A stretch of 64,000 nucleotides of DNA from RGIG8775 sp045612185. GTDB taxonomy: Bacteria > Bacillota > Clostridia > Oscillospirales > CAG-272. The notes under the pieces were generated by a model, which saw nothing but the letters and a program-made list of their open reading frames with translations, did no database searches and was not told the origin of the DNA. Positions within the stretch are counted from its first letter, which is position 1. Each line of letters opens with the position of its first letter. A program made the position numbers and the translations under genes. The stretch spans positions 1 through 64,000 of the forward strand of contig JAZKYO010000130.1 in NCBI GenBank assembly GCA_045612185.1. The letters are read 5' to 3'. Positions 26,912 to 35,109 of this stretch are shown here, in pieces.

Positions 26912-29900
26912 ATGAAAAACACAACAAAACTGATAACACTGCTTGTAATTTTAGTGCTCGTATGTGTTCTCAGTGTCTCAAACGTGTTCGCCAATACAAA
27001 CTCGGCAAGTAATATGTTGAGCGAAAACGGTGTAACCTTTGACGACTACAACGGTACGGAAGATGTGGGTATATACCTGCACGAGGCTCTGGGTATGCAC
27101 TTTACCACATTGGGCGGTCAAAGCTACGCAGGCTCTAACCACGTCAACATAGTCGATAAAACGCCTGAGGGTGCTACGACTAAAGACTACGAGGTGAATT
27201 TCAAAGACACCACGTACGTAAACGCTTATGTCAGCTCTACGAAACTTGTTGACGCAGCTAAGTACGCGCAGAACAAGGACATTTTGGATCTGTTCTTTGC
27301 GGAAAAAGGCCCTGCACAGTTTACGTTCTCCTTTGATATGACTATCGACGGCACAATCCCCGCCACTGCTCAAAGCACGGGCGCTACCGGTGAAGGCTAT
27401 TCGCCTTACCGCGGTATGTCTATCTTTTCCATAGGTAAATTCAACTGGTTTATCAAGGCTACGGGAACAGGTATTAAGCCTTATACCGCTACGCTTGCAG
27501 ATGGAATTTATTCCGACGTGGAGATAGATGAGGACGCTGAAGTAGACGAAAACGTCGGCTATTTGTACGGTATAGATTGCAGAGTTAAAGCTACCAATGA
27601 TGGTACTACCTCTAACGGTATTGGCTTTGAGGACGTGGCGCTTACTAATCCCTTTGTATCGGCTAACTCTACTAAAACTATTTCGGGCGCTCTTCCCGCG
27701 GTAGCTTTTGAGGAGGGAAACACCTCGGTATATAAGTACACCAAGGGCGTTCCTTTTACCGTAACGTTCGAGTGTAAAAGAACCGCTACAAGCACATTGG
27801 TTACAGTAAAAGTCGGTGATATAGTTCTTGTAACCGACAAAGTTATCGGACGCAGCGATGAACAAAAGGGCTACGGTATCAGAATTCTTGACGGTACTGT
27901 TTCAAACGGCGGTATTTCCTTTGATAATTTTAAGATTACCAACGTTAAGTGTGACGACGTTCACGGAGATTTCGGAACACAGACCAAGATAGTAAGCAAC
28001 AAGGATATCGGCAAGACAGGATTCAGAATTGAAAAGCACTGTGTAGTTTGCGGCGACGTGTGGAACGTTGAGTATATTGACGCGGCTACCTCGTATCTTG
28101 ACGATAGCCTTCAGGCTGAGAAAGAAGGCGTCGCGGGCGAGGTAAAGGACGGAGCGGTAAGCTTTGCTCCTAACCTTAAATATATTGCGGTGCCTAACGA
28201 CGTTATGGTCAAGCCGTCGGCGGCTACCGCAAACGATAAGTATTGGGTCAAATTTTCCTTAGATATCACATCCCTTAAAGTGAAGGAAATGTTTGGTCAT
28301 TCCTCTGGTAATACACATATTAATGGACGTAGCTTGCTTTCGTTCTTCTCGGCAACCGGCAAAGGCAGTACTGCGTTTACCGGTATAGGAAATACGTCCG
28401 CAATACTCAGAATTTTCCCCATTGAAGACGCAACCGGTGGCCACACTTGGGATGGTAATGGAAAATCCTATAGAACAGATAAGATACTGTTGCGTTCAGG
28501 TAACACGACCTCATTCCCTGCGTTGGCGATTATTGACACGGGCGTGCATGATTTCGCGTTGCGTATAGACCGCTATACAGGACGCATGGAAGTTTATATT
28601 GACGACACTTATTTTACAACCTTTAACGGTTCTACGCTAAGCAGCGGTAAGGCCGTGTATGGTTTCAGATTCCTTGAGGGCGCATGGTTTGCCGGAATGG
28701 TTAATAACTTTACTGTGCTTCCTGACGGACACACTCATGACCTTAAGGTAAGTGACGTGGTTATCGGTGATACGGTACTCAAGGTAACAAAGACCTGCCA
28801 CTGCGGTTATTCTCAGCTTGAGGAAATAAGCGAAGCTGTTGTTAATAATATTCCCACAGTATACAATGACGCAAGCAACGCTATATCTGTTTCGGCAGAA
28901 GGCGAATATTGGATAGCTTCGGATATCAACGTAAAGAGAGCCTATAAGTCGGGCGCGCTTATTACTCTTGACAGCACACCTGTTCTCAGCCTCAACGTTG
29001 GTACTGCGGTTGGCTTGCTTTCGGGCGAGACCGACTTGGGCGTAGCATTTACCAAGCAGACTACCTATCAGACCGCTGTAAGGATAAACGGTAAGGCTTA
29101 CGAGCTTTATATTGATGGGGCTCTTAAAGCAAGCGGAACGCTTGAAAAAGCTCCCGAAACTGTCACCTTTGGTGATGACGCGCTCAATAATAACGTTGTG
29201 TTCAACTACAACAAAATAGTTGAGATTGCCGTTACCGATGCTCCCGTGGCTCCTACGTTTGTTGTTGATAAGACGCTCGTTCCTTGCGCACATGACGTAG
29301 AGACGGGAACTGTAAGCGGTAATAAGAAGATAATCGTGTCTTACTATCCCCTTAAGTATTCTTACCTATGTACCGCTTGCGGTGAAAGAGTGTACGCTAC
29401 TGCTGACGTTAATTTGCTTGATACCACGGGGCAAGGCATTAACAAAAACGTGGCAAACGGTGCAGAGTATGTTAATGCAGGCGGAGCAAAGTTTATATAT
29501 ACCGCGGAAGATGTTATCAGCAGTGGGGCAGATCCTTATTGGGTTAGCTTTAAAGTAACCATTAACTCTCTCAATTCGTTAGCGTTGAGAACAGGCAGAA
29601 CAAGCGGAGACCTTTGGGGTATACATATTAATAATACTCCCAATAACGCTTCTCCTTCATATTACAGACTTTTGAGAATGCACGCTATAGCAGATTCTTC
29701 CAGCACTACAGAATATACTCCCAACGTTGCCAAGCTTCATACTTCTGATGCGGCAACCGATAAGAACTATATTACTACGATTCGTGCAGGCGAAAGCTAT
29801 CATTTCTCGCTTCGTATTGATCCTACCGCAGGTAAATTTGACGTATATCTTGACGGCAAGTATATTACCACACAGAGTGGCGGTAACGTAGCATCCGGCA

Positions 29901-32299
29901 AAGACGAATATAAATTCAGATTTACAGATGCTACTTACGGTAATATGACGCTTTCCGAGTTTGTATTTGCCAAAGAATCGGATCACGTTCACTCGTTTGA
30001 TTATTACAAAGATTATAATTCCGTAACTGTTGGTAAGACAACGCTTGAAACAAGCGACTATGTCTGCTATTGCGGTGAGGCTGTAAGCTCCGCAAAGGGA
30101 ATAGTATCCACAGTTGTTGACGGACTTGACAGCGTATATTACGGAAACGGAACAGTTTCCTCGCTTCCCACAAACAGCGAATATTGGATCGCGTCCGATA
30201 TACAGATTACCGACAAAACTGCGGACACCGCGCTTCTCAGCTTTGGCGAAAATGCGCTCCTTTCTGTAAAGAATAATGAGCTTGTTGCTTACGGTGACGC
30301 TTCTACCGGCATATCTGTAACAGCTCCCATGACCTATCAGGTTGCCGTAAAGATTAATACTGATAAGTATTCTCTTTACATAGACGGCGCGTATATCGGT
30401 GAATACGGTATCACCGTGGGAGATACTCTCACACTTGGTGCTCAAAAGCTTGATACTGTAAACTTCAGATACACAAAGGCTGTTACCCTTGGTGACGGTG
30501 AAAGAAAAGTGCCTACCTTTGCTGAGGCGGAAAAGCCGGATAAGTTCTGCGGTCACCTTGAAAACAAGGAAGTTGGTACTCACTTCTATGCAACCGAGGC
30601 TGTTGCTACCTCACAAACTTCTCCCAAGGCTGTCAATAAGCTTGTTTACTCCTTCGTTTGCAAAAACTGCGGAGAAAAGGTTTATATTGAGCAGGGCGAC
30701 CTTCTTGCAATAACGGGAGGTAACGCTGAATTTGATGAGAACGGAGATTCGGCAAATACGATAAAAAGTACGGTATTTGTAGACACCGATTTGGAGTCTG
30801 TAAGCTCTTCCTCTGACCCCTATTGGATTACTTTTGATTATTCATTCTCTATGAATGAGACGCAGTTGAGTACTCTTATTAGAAGGTCGGCGGTTGGCAA
30901 AAGCGGTGGATCTCTTGTGGCTTTGCGCGTTCCTCTGACAGAGAAAAACTATATAGAATTAAATATTCCTAACAGAGACCGTCACGATTACTTCCAGTTC
31001 ATGCGCGGATATGCGCTTCTTGACGAAAACGGTGAGTACTACAGAGACCGTATCGGTATTCGTATGTATTCTGATGGTGTACCTGAGGGCGGAATAACTC
31101 CTTTGGCTACTCTCGCTGCAGGTCAGATATACAACGTCGGTATCTACGTAGAGCCTTCTGTAAACGGAATGTATTACAAGCTTTATATTGACGGCGAATA
31201 TATCGGATCCAAGTTCGTTTACTCATATCTTGAAAATTACGATGCTGACAGAAAGGATGAGACGGCTGATTATACTACCAAGTATCCCTTCTCGTTCAGA
31301 TTCCTTGATGACGGATACGGAGACTATAACCTTCATAATCTCTCCATAGTAAGAGCAAATACCGAGGTTTCTTCCGAGGTAATGACCGACGATAATGTTT
31401 CGGTTATCGAGCTTAATGCAAGGTTTACTCCTAATGTTGAAGTAAATGGCAATAAGAATCACGCGTTTGTTACAGTTGACAGACAGCTTTCCGACGGAAG
31501 CAAAAAGACACTTGGTCTTCTCTATGCGGATATATCTACCGCTGAGCTGCTTGTAAAGATTGGCGCGGACGATTATCGCAAGCTTTACTCGGATATTGAT
31601 GGAACAAAGGCGATAACAGTAAAGACGGAGACTCCCATTACCGTTATCTACGACGATATCAACGGAACTGTCAGATACTACGTAAACGGCACTGTACCTT
31701 ACTATAACAACGGCACAGCAATTTCGGCTGCAAGCAATATAGTAACCTACGGCACCGAGGAATTCAAGGCTGCGGTAGCGGTTAAGGACAGCATCGACGT
31801 TCTTGAAAGCGCGACGGGCGCCAAGACAGGCGGACATATTCTAGTTCCTTATGCTATTAAAGATATTGTGATTTACAATGTCCACGATTCCGGCGTTGCA
31901 GAGGTTATAGCTACCCAGGAACATTCTACCAAGGACAGCATAAGAATCCTTGCAGGTGTAGATATGCTTTGGTATTCTTCTATCGGATTTGATGTAGAGA
32001 CGTTCGTTGACTCGGGTGAAGGCTTTGTTTCCAAGGGCGTAAAGAAGATAGATACCTCGTCTAACGTTTTCTCTACTATTGTTGTAAACGATAGAGACGT
32101 AAGCGCTAAGGACGCTACCGGATACAGGTATTTCGCAATTCTTACGATAGACGATGTTGAGCTTGTTGAAAACCAATCTTACTATATGCTTGTAACTCCC
32201 GTCTCCCACTACGGAGTTGGCGATGTTTGCGGTGAAACGGTAAAGATTAACGTTACTTCAAGCGGATGCTCGTTTGACGAGTCATATATTCCCGAATAA
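26912..32299 (+). CDS. Giant secreted modular protein, copy 2 (1795 residues)
   Basis: Paralogue of the preceding gene with the same plan. Signal peptide with LITLLVILVLVCVLSVSNV and FAN cleavage region; N-terminal sandwich of about 350 residues; then alternating long sandwiches (DPYWVSFKVTI start, RIDPTAGKFDVYLDGKYITT core) and short ones (GEYWIASDI start). Knuckles occur near residues 376 (CVVCG), 628 (CHCG), 818 (CTACG), 1050 (CYCG) and 1249 (CKNCG), so CxxCG and CxCG alternate strictly. The C-terminal domain has DMLWYSSIGFDV, matching copy 1. AAAGGAAGAAAG precedes the ATG. It has its own consensus promoter and terminator. No enzyme motif or wall anchor is seen. Confidence 0.85.
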   Translation: MKNTTKLITLLVILVLVCVLSVSNVFANTNSASNMLSENGVTFDDYNGTEDVGIYLHEALGMHFTTLGGQSYAGSNHVNIVDKTPEGATTKDYEVNFKDTTYVNAYVSSTKLVDAAKYAQNKDILDLFFAEKGPAQFTFSFDMTIDGTIPATAQSTGATGEGYSPYRGMSIFSIGKFNWFIKATGTGIKPYTATLADGIYSDVEIDEDAEVDENVGYLYGIDCRVKATNDGTTSNGIGFEDVALTNPFVSANSTKTISGALPAVAFEEGNTSVYKYTKGVPFTVTFECKRTATSTLVTVKVGDIVLVTDKVIGRSDEQKGYGIRILDGTVSNGGISFDNFKITNVKCDDVHGDFGTQTKIVSNKDIGKTGFRIEKHCVVCGDVWNVEYIDAATSYLDDSLQAEKEGVAGEVKDGAVSFAPNLKYIAVPNDVMVKPSAATANDKYWVKFSLDITSLKVKEMFGHSSGNTHINGRSLLSFFSATGKGSTAFTGIGNTSAILRIFPIEDATGGHTWDGNGKSYRTDKILLRSGNTTSFPALAIIDTGVHDFALRIDRYTGRMEVYIDDTYFTTFNGSTLSSGKAVYGFRFLEGAWFAGMVNNFTVLPDGHTHDLKVSDVVIGDTVLKVTKTCHCGYSQLEEISEAVVNNIPTVYNDASNAISVSAEGEYWIASDINVKRAYKSGALITLDSTPVLSLNVGTAVGLLSGETDLGVAFTKQTTYQTAVRINGKAYELYIDGALKASGTLEKAPETVTFGDDALNNNVVFNYNKIVEIAVTDAPVAPTFVVDKTLVPCAHDVETGTVSGNKKIIVSYYPLKYSYLCTACGERVYATADVNLLDTTGQGINKNVANGAEYVNAGGAKFIYTAEDVISSGADPYWVSFKVTINSLNSLALRTGRTSGDLWGIHINNTPNNASPSYYRLLRMHAIADSSSTTEYTPNVAKLHTSDAATDKNYITTIRAGESYHFSLRIDPTAGKFDVYLDGKYITTQSGGNVASGKDEYKFRFTDATYGNMTLSEFVFAKESDHVHSFDYYKDYNSVTVGKTTLETSDYVCYCGEAVSSAKGIVSTVVDGLDSVYYGNGTVSSLPTNSEYWIASDIQITDKTADTALLSFGENALLSVKNNELVAYGDASTGISVTAPMTYQVAVKINTDKYSLYIDGAYIGEYGITVGDTLTLGAQKLDTVNFRYTKAVTLGDGERKVPTFAEAEKPDKFCGHLENKEVGTHFYATEAVATSQTSPKAVNKLVYSFVCKNCGEKVYIEQGDLLAITGGNAEFDENGDSANTIKSTVFVDTDLESVSSSSDPYWITFDYSFSMNETQLSTLIRRSAVGKSGGSLVALRVPLTEKNYIELNIPNRDRHDYFQFMRGYALLDENGEYYRDRIGIRMYSDGVPEGGITPLATLAAGQIYNVGIYVEPSVNGMYYKLYIDGEYIGSKFVYSYLENYDADRKDETADYTTKYPFSFRFLDDGYGDYNLHNLSIVRANTEVSSEVMTDDNVSVIELNARFTPNVEVNGNKNHAFVTVDRQLSDGSKKTLGLLYADISTAELLVKIGADDYRKLYSDIDGTKAITVKTETPITVIYDDINGTVRYYVNGTVPYYNNGTAISAASNIVTYGTEEFKAAVAVKDSIDVLESATGAKTGGHILVPYAIKDIVIYNVHDSGVAEVIATQEHSTKDSIRILAGVDMLWYSSIGFDVETFVDSGEGFVSKGVKKIDTSSNVFSTIVVNDRDVSAKDATGYRYFAILTIDDVELVENQSYYMLVTPVSHYGVGDVCGETVKINVTSSGCSFDESYIPE

Positions 32300-32306
32300 A
32301 TAATAA

Positions 32307-32342
32307 AAGCATTGGCGCCTAGCGCCGGGGCTGCCTTTTTTA
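32307..32342 (+). terminator. Intrinsic terminator after secreted protein copy 2
   Basis: TTGGCGC-CTA-GCGCCGG with flanking AGC/GCT pairing and a T-run; two T-G pairs become G-U in RNA. It sits between convergent genes. Confidence 0.65.
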
Positions 32343-32349
32343 TATTAAC

Positions 32350-32781
32350 TTAAATAATCTTTTTTCCAAGCTTTGCGGCTTCACCGAGAGCTATCGTTTT
32401 TATTGCATCAGCGTTTGTATTGCCTATAACCTCAAACTCAAATTCCGCGGGCGCGTCCGCAAATGCGAGTGCGATAAGCTCACCCGCCAAAGCAGGATCT
32501 GCGCAAGCGTTTTCTCCCTCGGTGGCAATTCTTATCTTGCCGTCGTCCTCTTTGTAGAGAATTCCTTCTTCGGCAAGCGAGTAAATGTAATCGTAAGCCT
32601 CCTCAACGTCCATAGAGTCAAACTTGGCAAGCTCATATCTGAGTGACGTGGGGCAAACTTTTGTAAGAGGGGGAACTATTGCGCCAAACATTTTAAACTG
32701 AAGCGCGTTTGTTAACACCACCGCGCCGCTTGTGCTGTCGTAAGCGTATTTCTTTCCTGAAAATTTCAACGTGTAAAGCAT
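32350..32781 (-). CDS. PqqD/RRE-like protein, possible remnant of a SCIFF radical-SAM maturase
   Basis: A 143-residue protein. The first about 75 residues look like the peptide-binding (RRE/PqqD-like) domain at the start of SCIFF maturases: YDSTSGAVVLTN, then VEEAYDYIYSLAEEGILYKED, comparable with the VNSGAVHVVD and EEAY-x-x-x-x-L-x-x-x-GLLFTED pattern of that family as I recall it. The C-terminal about 40 residues can be laid weakly beside the maturase segment just after the iron-sulfur site, but the CxxxCxxC cluster motif is absent. It follows a TIGR04086-like gene and yajC, the usual SCIFF neighbourhood, yet no six-cysteine precursor gene lies here. Ribosome site AAAGAGGTA. It could instead be a domesticated binding protein or an unrelated family. 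Confidence 0.5.
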   Translation of the reverse strand: MLYTLKFSGKKYAYDSTSGAVVLTNALQFKMFGAIVPPLTKVCPTSLRYELAKFDSMDVEEAYDYIYSLAEEGILYKEDDGKIRIATEGENACADPALAGELIALAFADAPAEFEFEVIGNTNADAIKTIALGEAAKLGKKII

Positions 32782-32785
32782 AATT

Positions 32786-33277
32786 TTACCTCTTTTTATA
32801 ATTATTTCGTGTGTTTTTGACAGATGTGTTTTTTGTAACGCCGATAAACGCGCCTATAAGTGAACATACCGGAATGGCAATCCGTAAAGCCGCATAGCCA
32901 AGCAAACCGTAATCAGCCGACATATTTCCACTTAACGTGAAAGACAACAGATAGTCCAAAGCAAGAATTGCCAGCCCCACCGTAACACCGCACAAAACAG
33001 CCGATCCGCGGTTTATTAACGAGGCTGAAAACCCTCCTATAAACGCCGAGACGTAAAGCACCGACAGTGCGGTTGGCGTTACGTACGCTGTGGGATCCGC
33101 GGTCTGAAGCAGAACAAACGCAAGCAGTAAGCTTAAAATAACCGCAAGCACTACCGCAACCGCAACACCGACAAGCGAGCAGGAGAGAACGCCTTTCGGG
33201 ATTTTTGGGCTTACCTTGTCCGTAAAACGCGACTTTTTAGTTGACGGATTGTTTTTTGTAAAAGCCTTGTTTTTCAT
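32786..33277 (-). CDS. TIGR04086-like four-helix membrane protein
   Basis: A 163-residue protein with a basic cytoplasmic N-terminus (about 27 residues) and four hydrophobic segments (about 28-53, 65-84, 87-110 and 122-142). Small residues in the helices and a basic tail match the TIGR04086 family, which in Clostridia sits between yajC and the SCIFF genes; its role is unknown. The ATG at 33277 has GGAGG six bases upstream, and that site is buried in a predicted hairpin (33278-33331). It ends four bases before the RRE-like gene starts, so the two are cotranslated neighbours. Confidence 0.7.
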   Translation of the reverse strand: MKNKAFTKNNPSTKKSRFTDKVSPKIPKGVLSCSLVGVAVAVVLAVILSLLLAFVLLQTADPTAYVTPTALSVLYVSAFIGGFSASLINRGSAVLCGVTVGLAILALDYLLSFTLSGNMSADYGLLGYAALRIAIPVCSLIGAFIGVTKNTSVKNTRNNYKKR

Positions 33278-33331
33278 AAAATGCCTCCGCAAAATATAAT
33301 TACTAAACTATATTAATGCGGAGGCGATTTT
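33278..33331 (-). promoter_or_regulatory. Hairpin covering the ribosome site of the TIGR04086-like gene
   Basis: In minus-strand RNA, GCCTCCGCA (33325-33317) pairs perfectly with TGCGGAGGC (33291-33283), which contains the GGAGG site; an inner AATATA/TATATT pairing and outer A/T pairs extend the stem. It starts 18 bases after the yajC stop. It could hold back translation of the downstream gene or act as a weak terminator. Confidence 0.6.
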
Positions 33332-33348
33332 ATGATGCCGAAATCCAA

Positions 33349-33684
33349 TTAGTCCTGCGCGTCTTCGGCGTGAACGTCTACGTTTCTGACCGCGCTCTTG
33401 AGAATGCGGATTTTGGTGCCGTCACGGCTTGTTTCAAGAACAAGTGTCTCGTCCTTGATGCTGACGATTTTTCCGATAATACCGCCGATAGTTGTGATTT
33501 CATCACCTACTACGAGATTGTTACGCATATCAGCCGCTTCTTTTTCCTGCTTCTTCTGAGGTCTGATCATAAAGAAGTAGAAGAATGCGAACATAACAAC
33601 CAACATAACGATGGTAATCCAGCCCGAGCCGCCCTGTGCCGTTGTTTCGGCAGCGTCGCCGGTTGCTTCAAGTAATCTAAGCAT
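33349..33684 (-). CDS. yajC: Preprotein translocase subunit YajC
   Basis: A 111-residue protein with one N-terminal membrane helix (about 20-42, GWITIVMLVVMFAFFYFFMI), the diagnostic RPQKKQEKE directly after it, and the cytoplasmic beta domain VGDEITTIGGIIGKIVSI. YajC associates with SecDF in the Sec secretion machinery; secD and secF are not seen in the window. Excellent site ACGGAGGG and its own promoter. First gene of a short minus-strand operon. Confidence 0.95.
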   Translation of the reverse strand: MLRLLEATGDAAETTAQGGSGWITIVMLVVMFAFFYFFMIRPQKKQEKEAADMRNNLVVGDEITTIGGIIGKIVSIKDETLVLETSRDGTKIRILKSAVRNVDVHAEDAQD

Positions 33685-33714
33685 TTTGTCCCTCCGTAAA
33701 AATTGTTATAAGCT

Positions 33715-33743
33715 ATTATAAACCATAAAGCAAATTATTGCAA
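33715..33743 (-). promoter_or_regulatory. Sigma-A promoter of yajC
   Basis: On the minus strand TTGCAA (33743-33738), 17 bases, TATAAT (33720-33715). Confidence 0.75.
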
Positions 33744-33823
33744 TAAGTTTTTGTAAATTTTTTCACAAAAGCCCGTATTTGCAAGGAAAAAGTTTTAAAA
33801 AAACAAAAAATACCGAACAAATG

Positions 33824-33852
33824 TTGAAATTGTGTCAAAAATATGATATACT
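33824..33852 (+). promoter_or_regulatory. Sigma-A promoter of rimM-trmD
   Basis: TTGAAA (33824-33829), 17 bases, TATACT (33847-33852), 28 bases before the rimM start. Divergent from the yajC promoter. Confidence 0.75.
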
Positions 33853-33880
33853 GTATTAGATTAAAAAAATGAGGAATACT

Positions 33881-34393
33881 ATGATGGAAAAGAAAAAATA
33901 TCTTGAATGCGGAAAAATAGTAAACACCCACGGTGTTAAAGGCGCAATAAAGCTTGAGTCATGGTGCAATACGCCCAATGACCTTGCGGAGCTTGAACGG
34001 CTTTTTATCTCGTTGCCGGGAGGAATGAAAGAGTTTAAAATAGTAAAGGCATCGGTTTTCAAGCAGTTCGTTATAGTTGAGCTTGAGGGGATAAACGATT
34101 TTGATACAGCACTTTCCTTGAAAAACAAGACCGCTTTTGCGTCAAGAGAGGACTTTGTGCTTGAGGACGGCGATTACTTTATCGCGGATCTTATAGGCGT
34201 ACAGGTAATTGACGCCAATACTGCCAAGATTTACGGAACGCTTAAGGAAGTAATCAACCGTGGCGCATCCGACATATACGTGGTAGATACCCCTGACGGA
34301 GAAAAAATGATGCCCGCGGTAGAGGAATTTGTAAAAGAGGTAGACCTTGAAAAGGGAATCTTCGTTACTCCTATTGAGGGAATGTTCGATTGA
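33881..34393 (+). CDS. rimM: Ribosome maturation factor RimM
   Basis: A 170-residue 16S rRNA processing factor that binds the 30S head around protein S19. It has the N-terminal KIVNTHGVKGAIKLES, the linker and the C-terminal PRC-barrel (ADLIGVQVID, then GASDIYVVDTPDGEKMMPAVEEFV). The start is ATG 33881 or 33884, both served by GAGGAA; an earlier in-frame ATG at 33869 overlaps that site and is rejected. trmD follows after eleven bases. In most Bacillota rpsP precedes this pair; here it has its own promoter instead. Confidence 0.95.
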   Translation: MMEKKKYLECGKIVNTHGVKGAIKLESWCNTPNDLAELERLFISLPGGMKEFKIVKASVFKQFVIVELEGINDFDTALSLKNKTAFASREDFVLEDGDYFIADLIGVQVIDANTAKIYGTLKEVINRGASDIYVVDTPDGEKMMPAVEEFVKEVDLEKGIFVTPIEGMFD

Positions 34394-34404
34394 GGTGAGG
34401 AAAA

Positions 34405-35106
34405 ATGAAATTTGACATTATGACACTTTTCCCCGACTTGGTTGACTACGTCTTGGGAGAAAGTATTATCGGCAGAGCGCAAAAAAGCGGCGCAATCAGC
34501 GTTGAAACACATAATATCAGAGATTATTCCGAGGATAAGCACCACAGAGTTGACGATACTCCTTACGGCGGGGGGAAAGGCATGCTTATGATGGCACCGC
34601 CTATCTATAATTGTTACGCCGATATAATAGAAAAAAATAAATCTCTGGGCGAGGATGCCACACGCTGCGTCGTTTATATGTCTCCGCAAGGAAAAGTACT
34701 TAACCACCAAAAAGCTCAAGAGCTTTCAAAATACGATAATCTTATTATTCTTTGTGGGCATTATGAGGGGGTGGACTATCGGGTGATAGAGGAAATTGTT
34801 GACGAGGAGATATCTATCGGAGACTACGTTCTTACCGGCGGAGAGATTCCCGCATGTATATTGGTGGATTCTGTGGCAAGACTTGTAGATGGAGTGCTTT
34901 CAGATAAAGAGTGCTTTGAAAAAGAGAGTATTTCGGGCGGACTTCTTGAATATCCGCAGTATACAAGACCCTACGAGTTTCACGGCATGAAGGTTCCCGA
35001 CGTGCTGTTATCGGGACATCACGAAAATATTGAAAAATGGAGAAATGAAAAATCACTTGAACTGACTAAAGCCAAACGTCCCGATTTGTTAAACCAAGGA
35101 GGATAA
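34405..35106 (+). CDS. trmD: tRNA (guanine37-N1)-methyltransferase TrmD
   Basis: A 233-residue SPOUT methyltransferase that methylates G37 next to the anticodon and prevents frameshifting. Visible: MKFDIMTLFPDLV start, DDTPYGGGKGMLM, the knot segments LIILCGHYEGVDYRV and SIGDYVLTGGE, and the C-terminal PQYTRP. GAGGTGAGG ribosome site. rplS, which usually follows, is not here; an O-antigen-ligase-like gene begins three bases after the stop. Confidence 0.97.
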   Translation: MKFDIMTLFPDLVDYVLGESIIGRAQKSGAISVETHNIRDYSEDKHHRVDDTPYGGGKGMLMMAPPIYNCYADIIEKNKSLGEDATRCVVYMSPQGKVLNHQKAQELSKYDNLIILCGHYEGVDYRVIEEIVDEEISIGDYVLTGGEIPACILVDSVARLVDGVLSDKECFEKESISGGLLEYPQYTRPYEFHGMKVPDVLLSGHHENIEKWRNEKSLELTKAKRPDLLNQGG

Positions 35107-35109
35107 AAT

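Noticed and set aside
26978..27865. Open frame of 295 codons opposite the second secreted gene
   Set aside because: No start signal or domain; explained by the codon pattern of the real gene.
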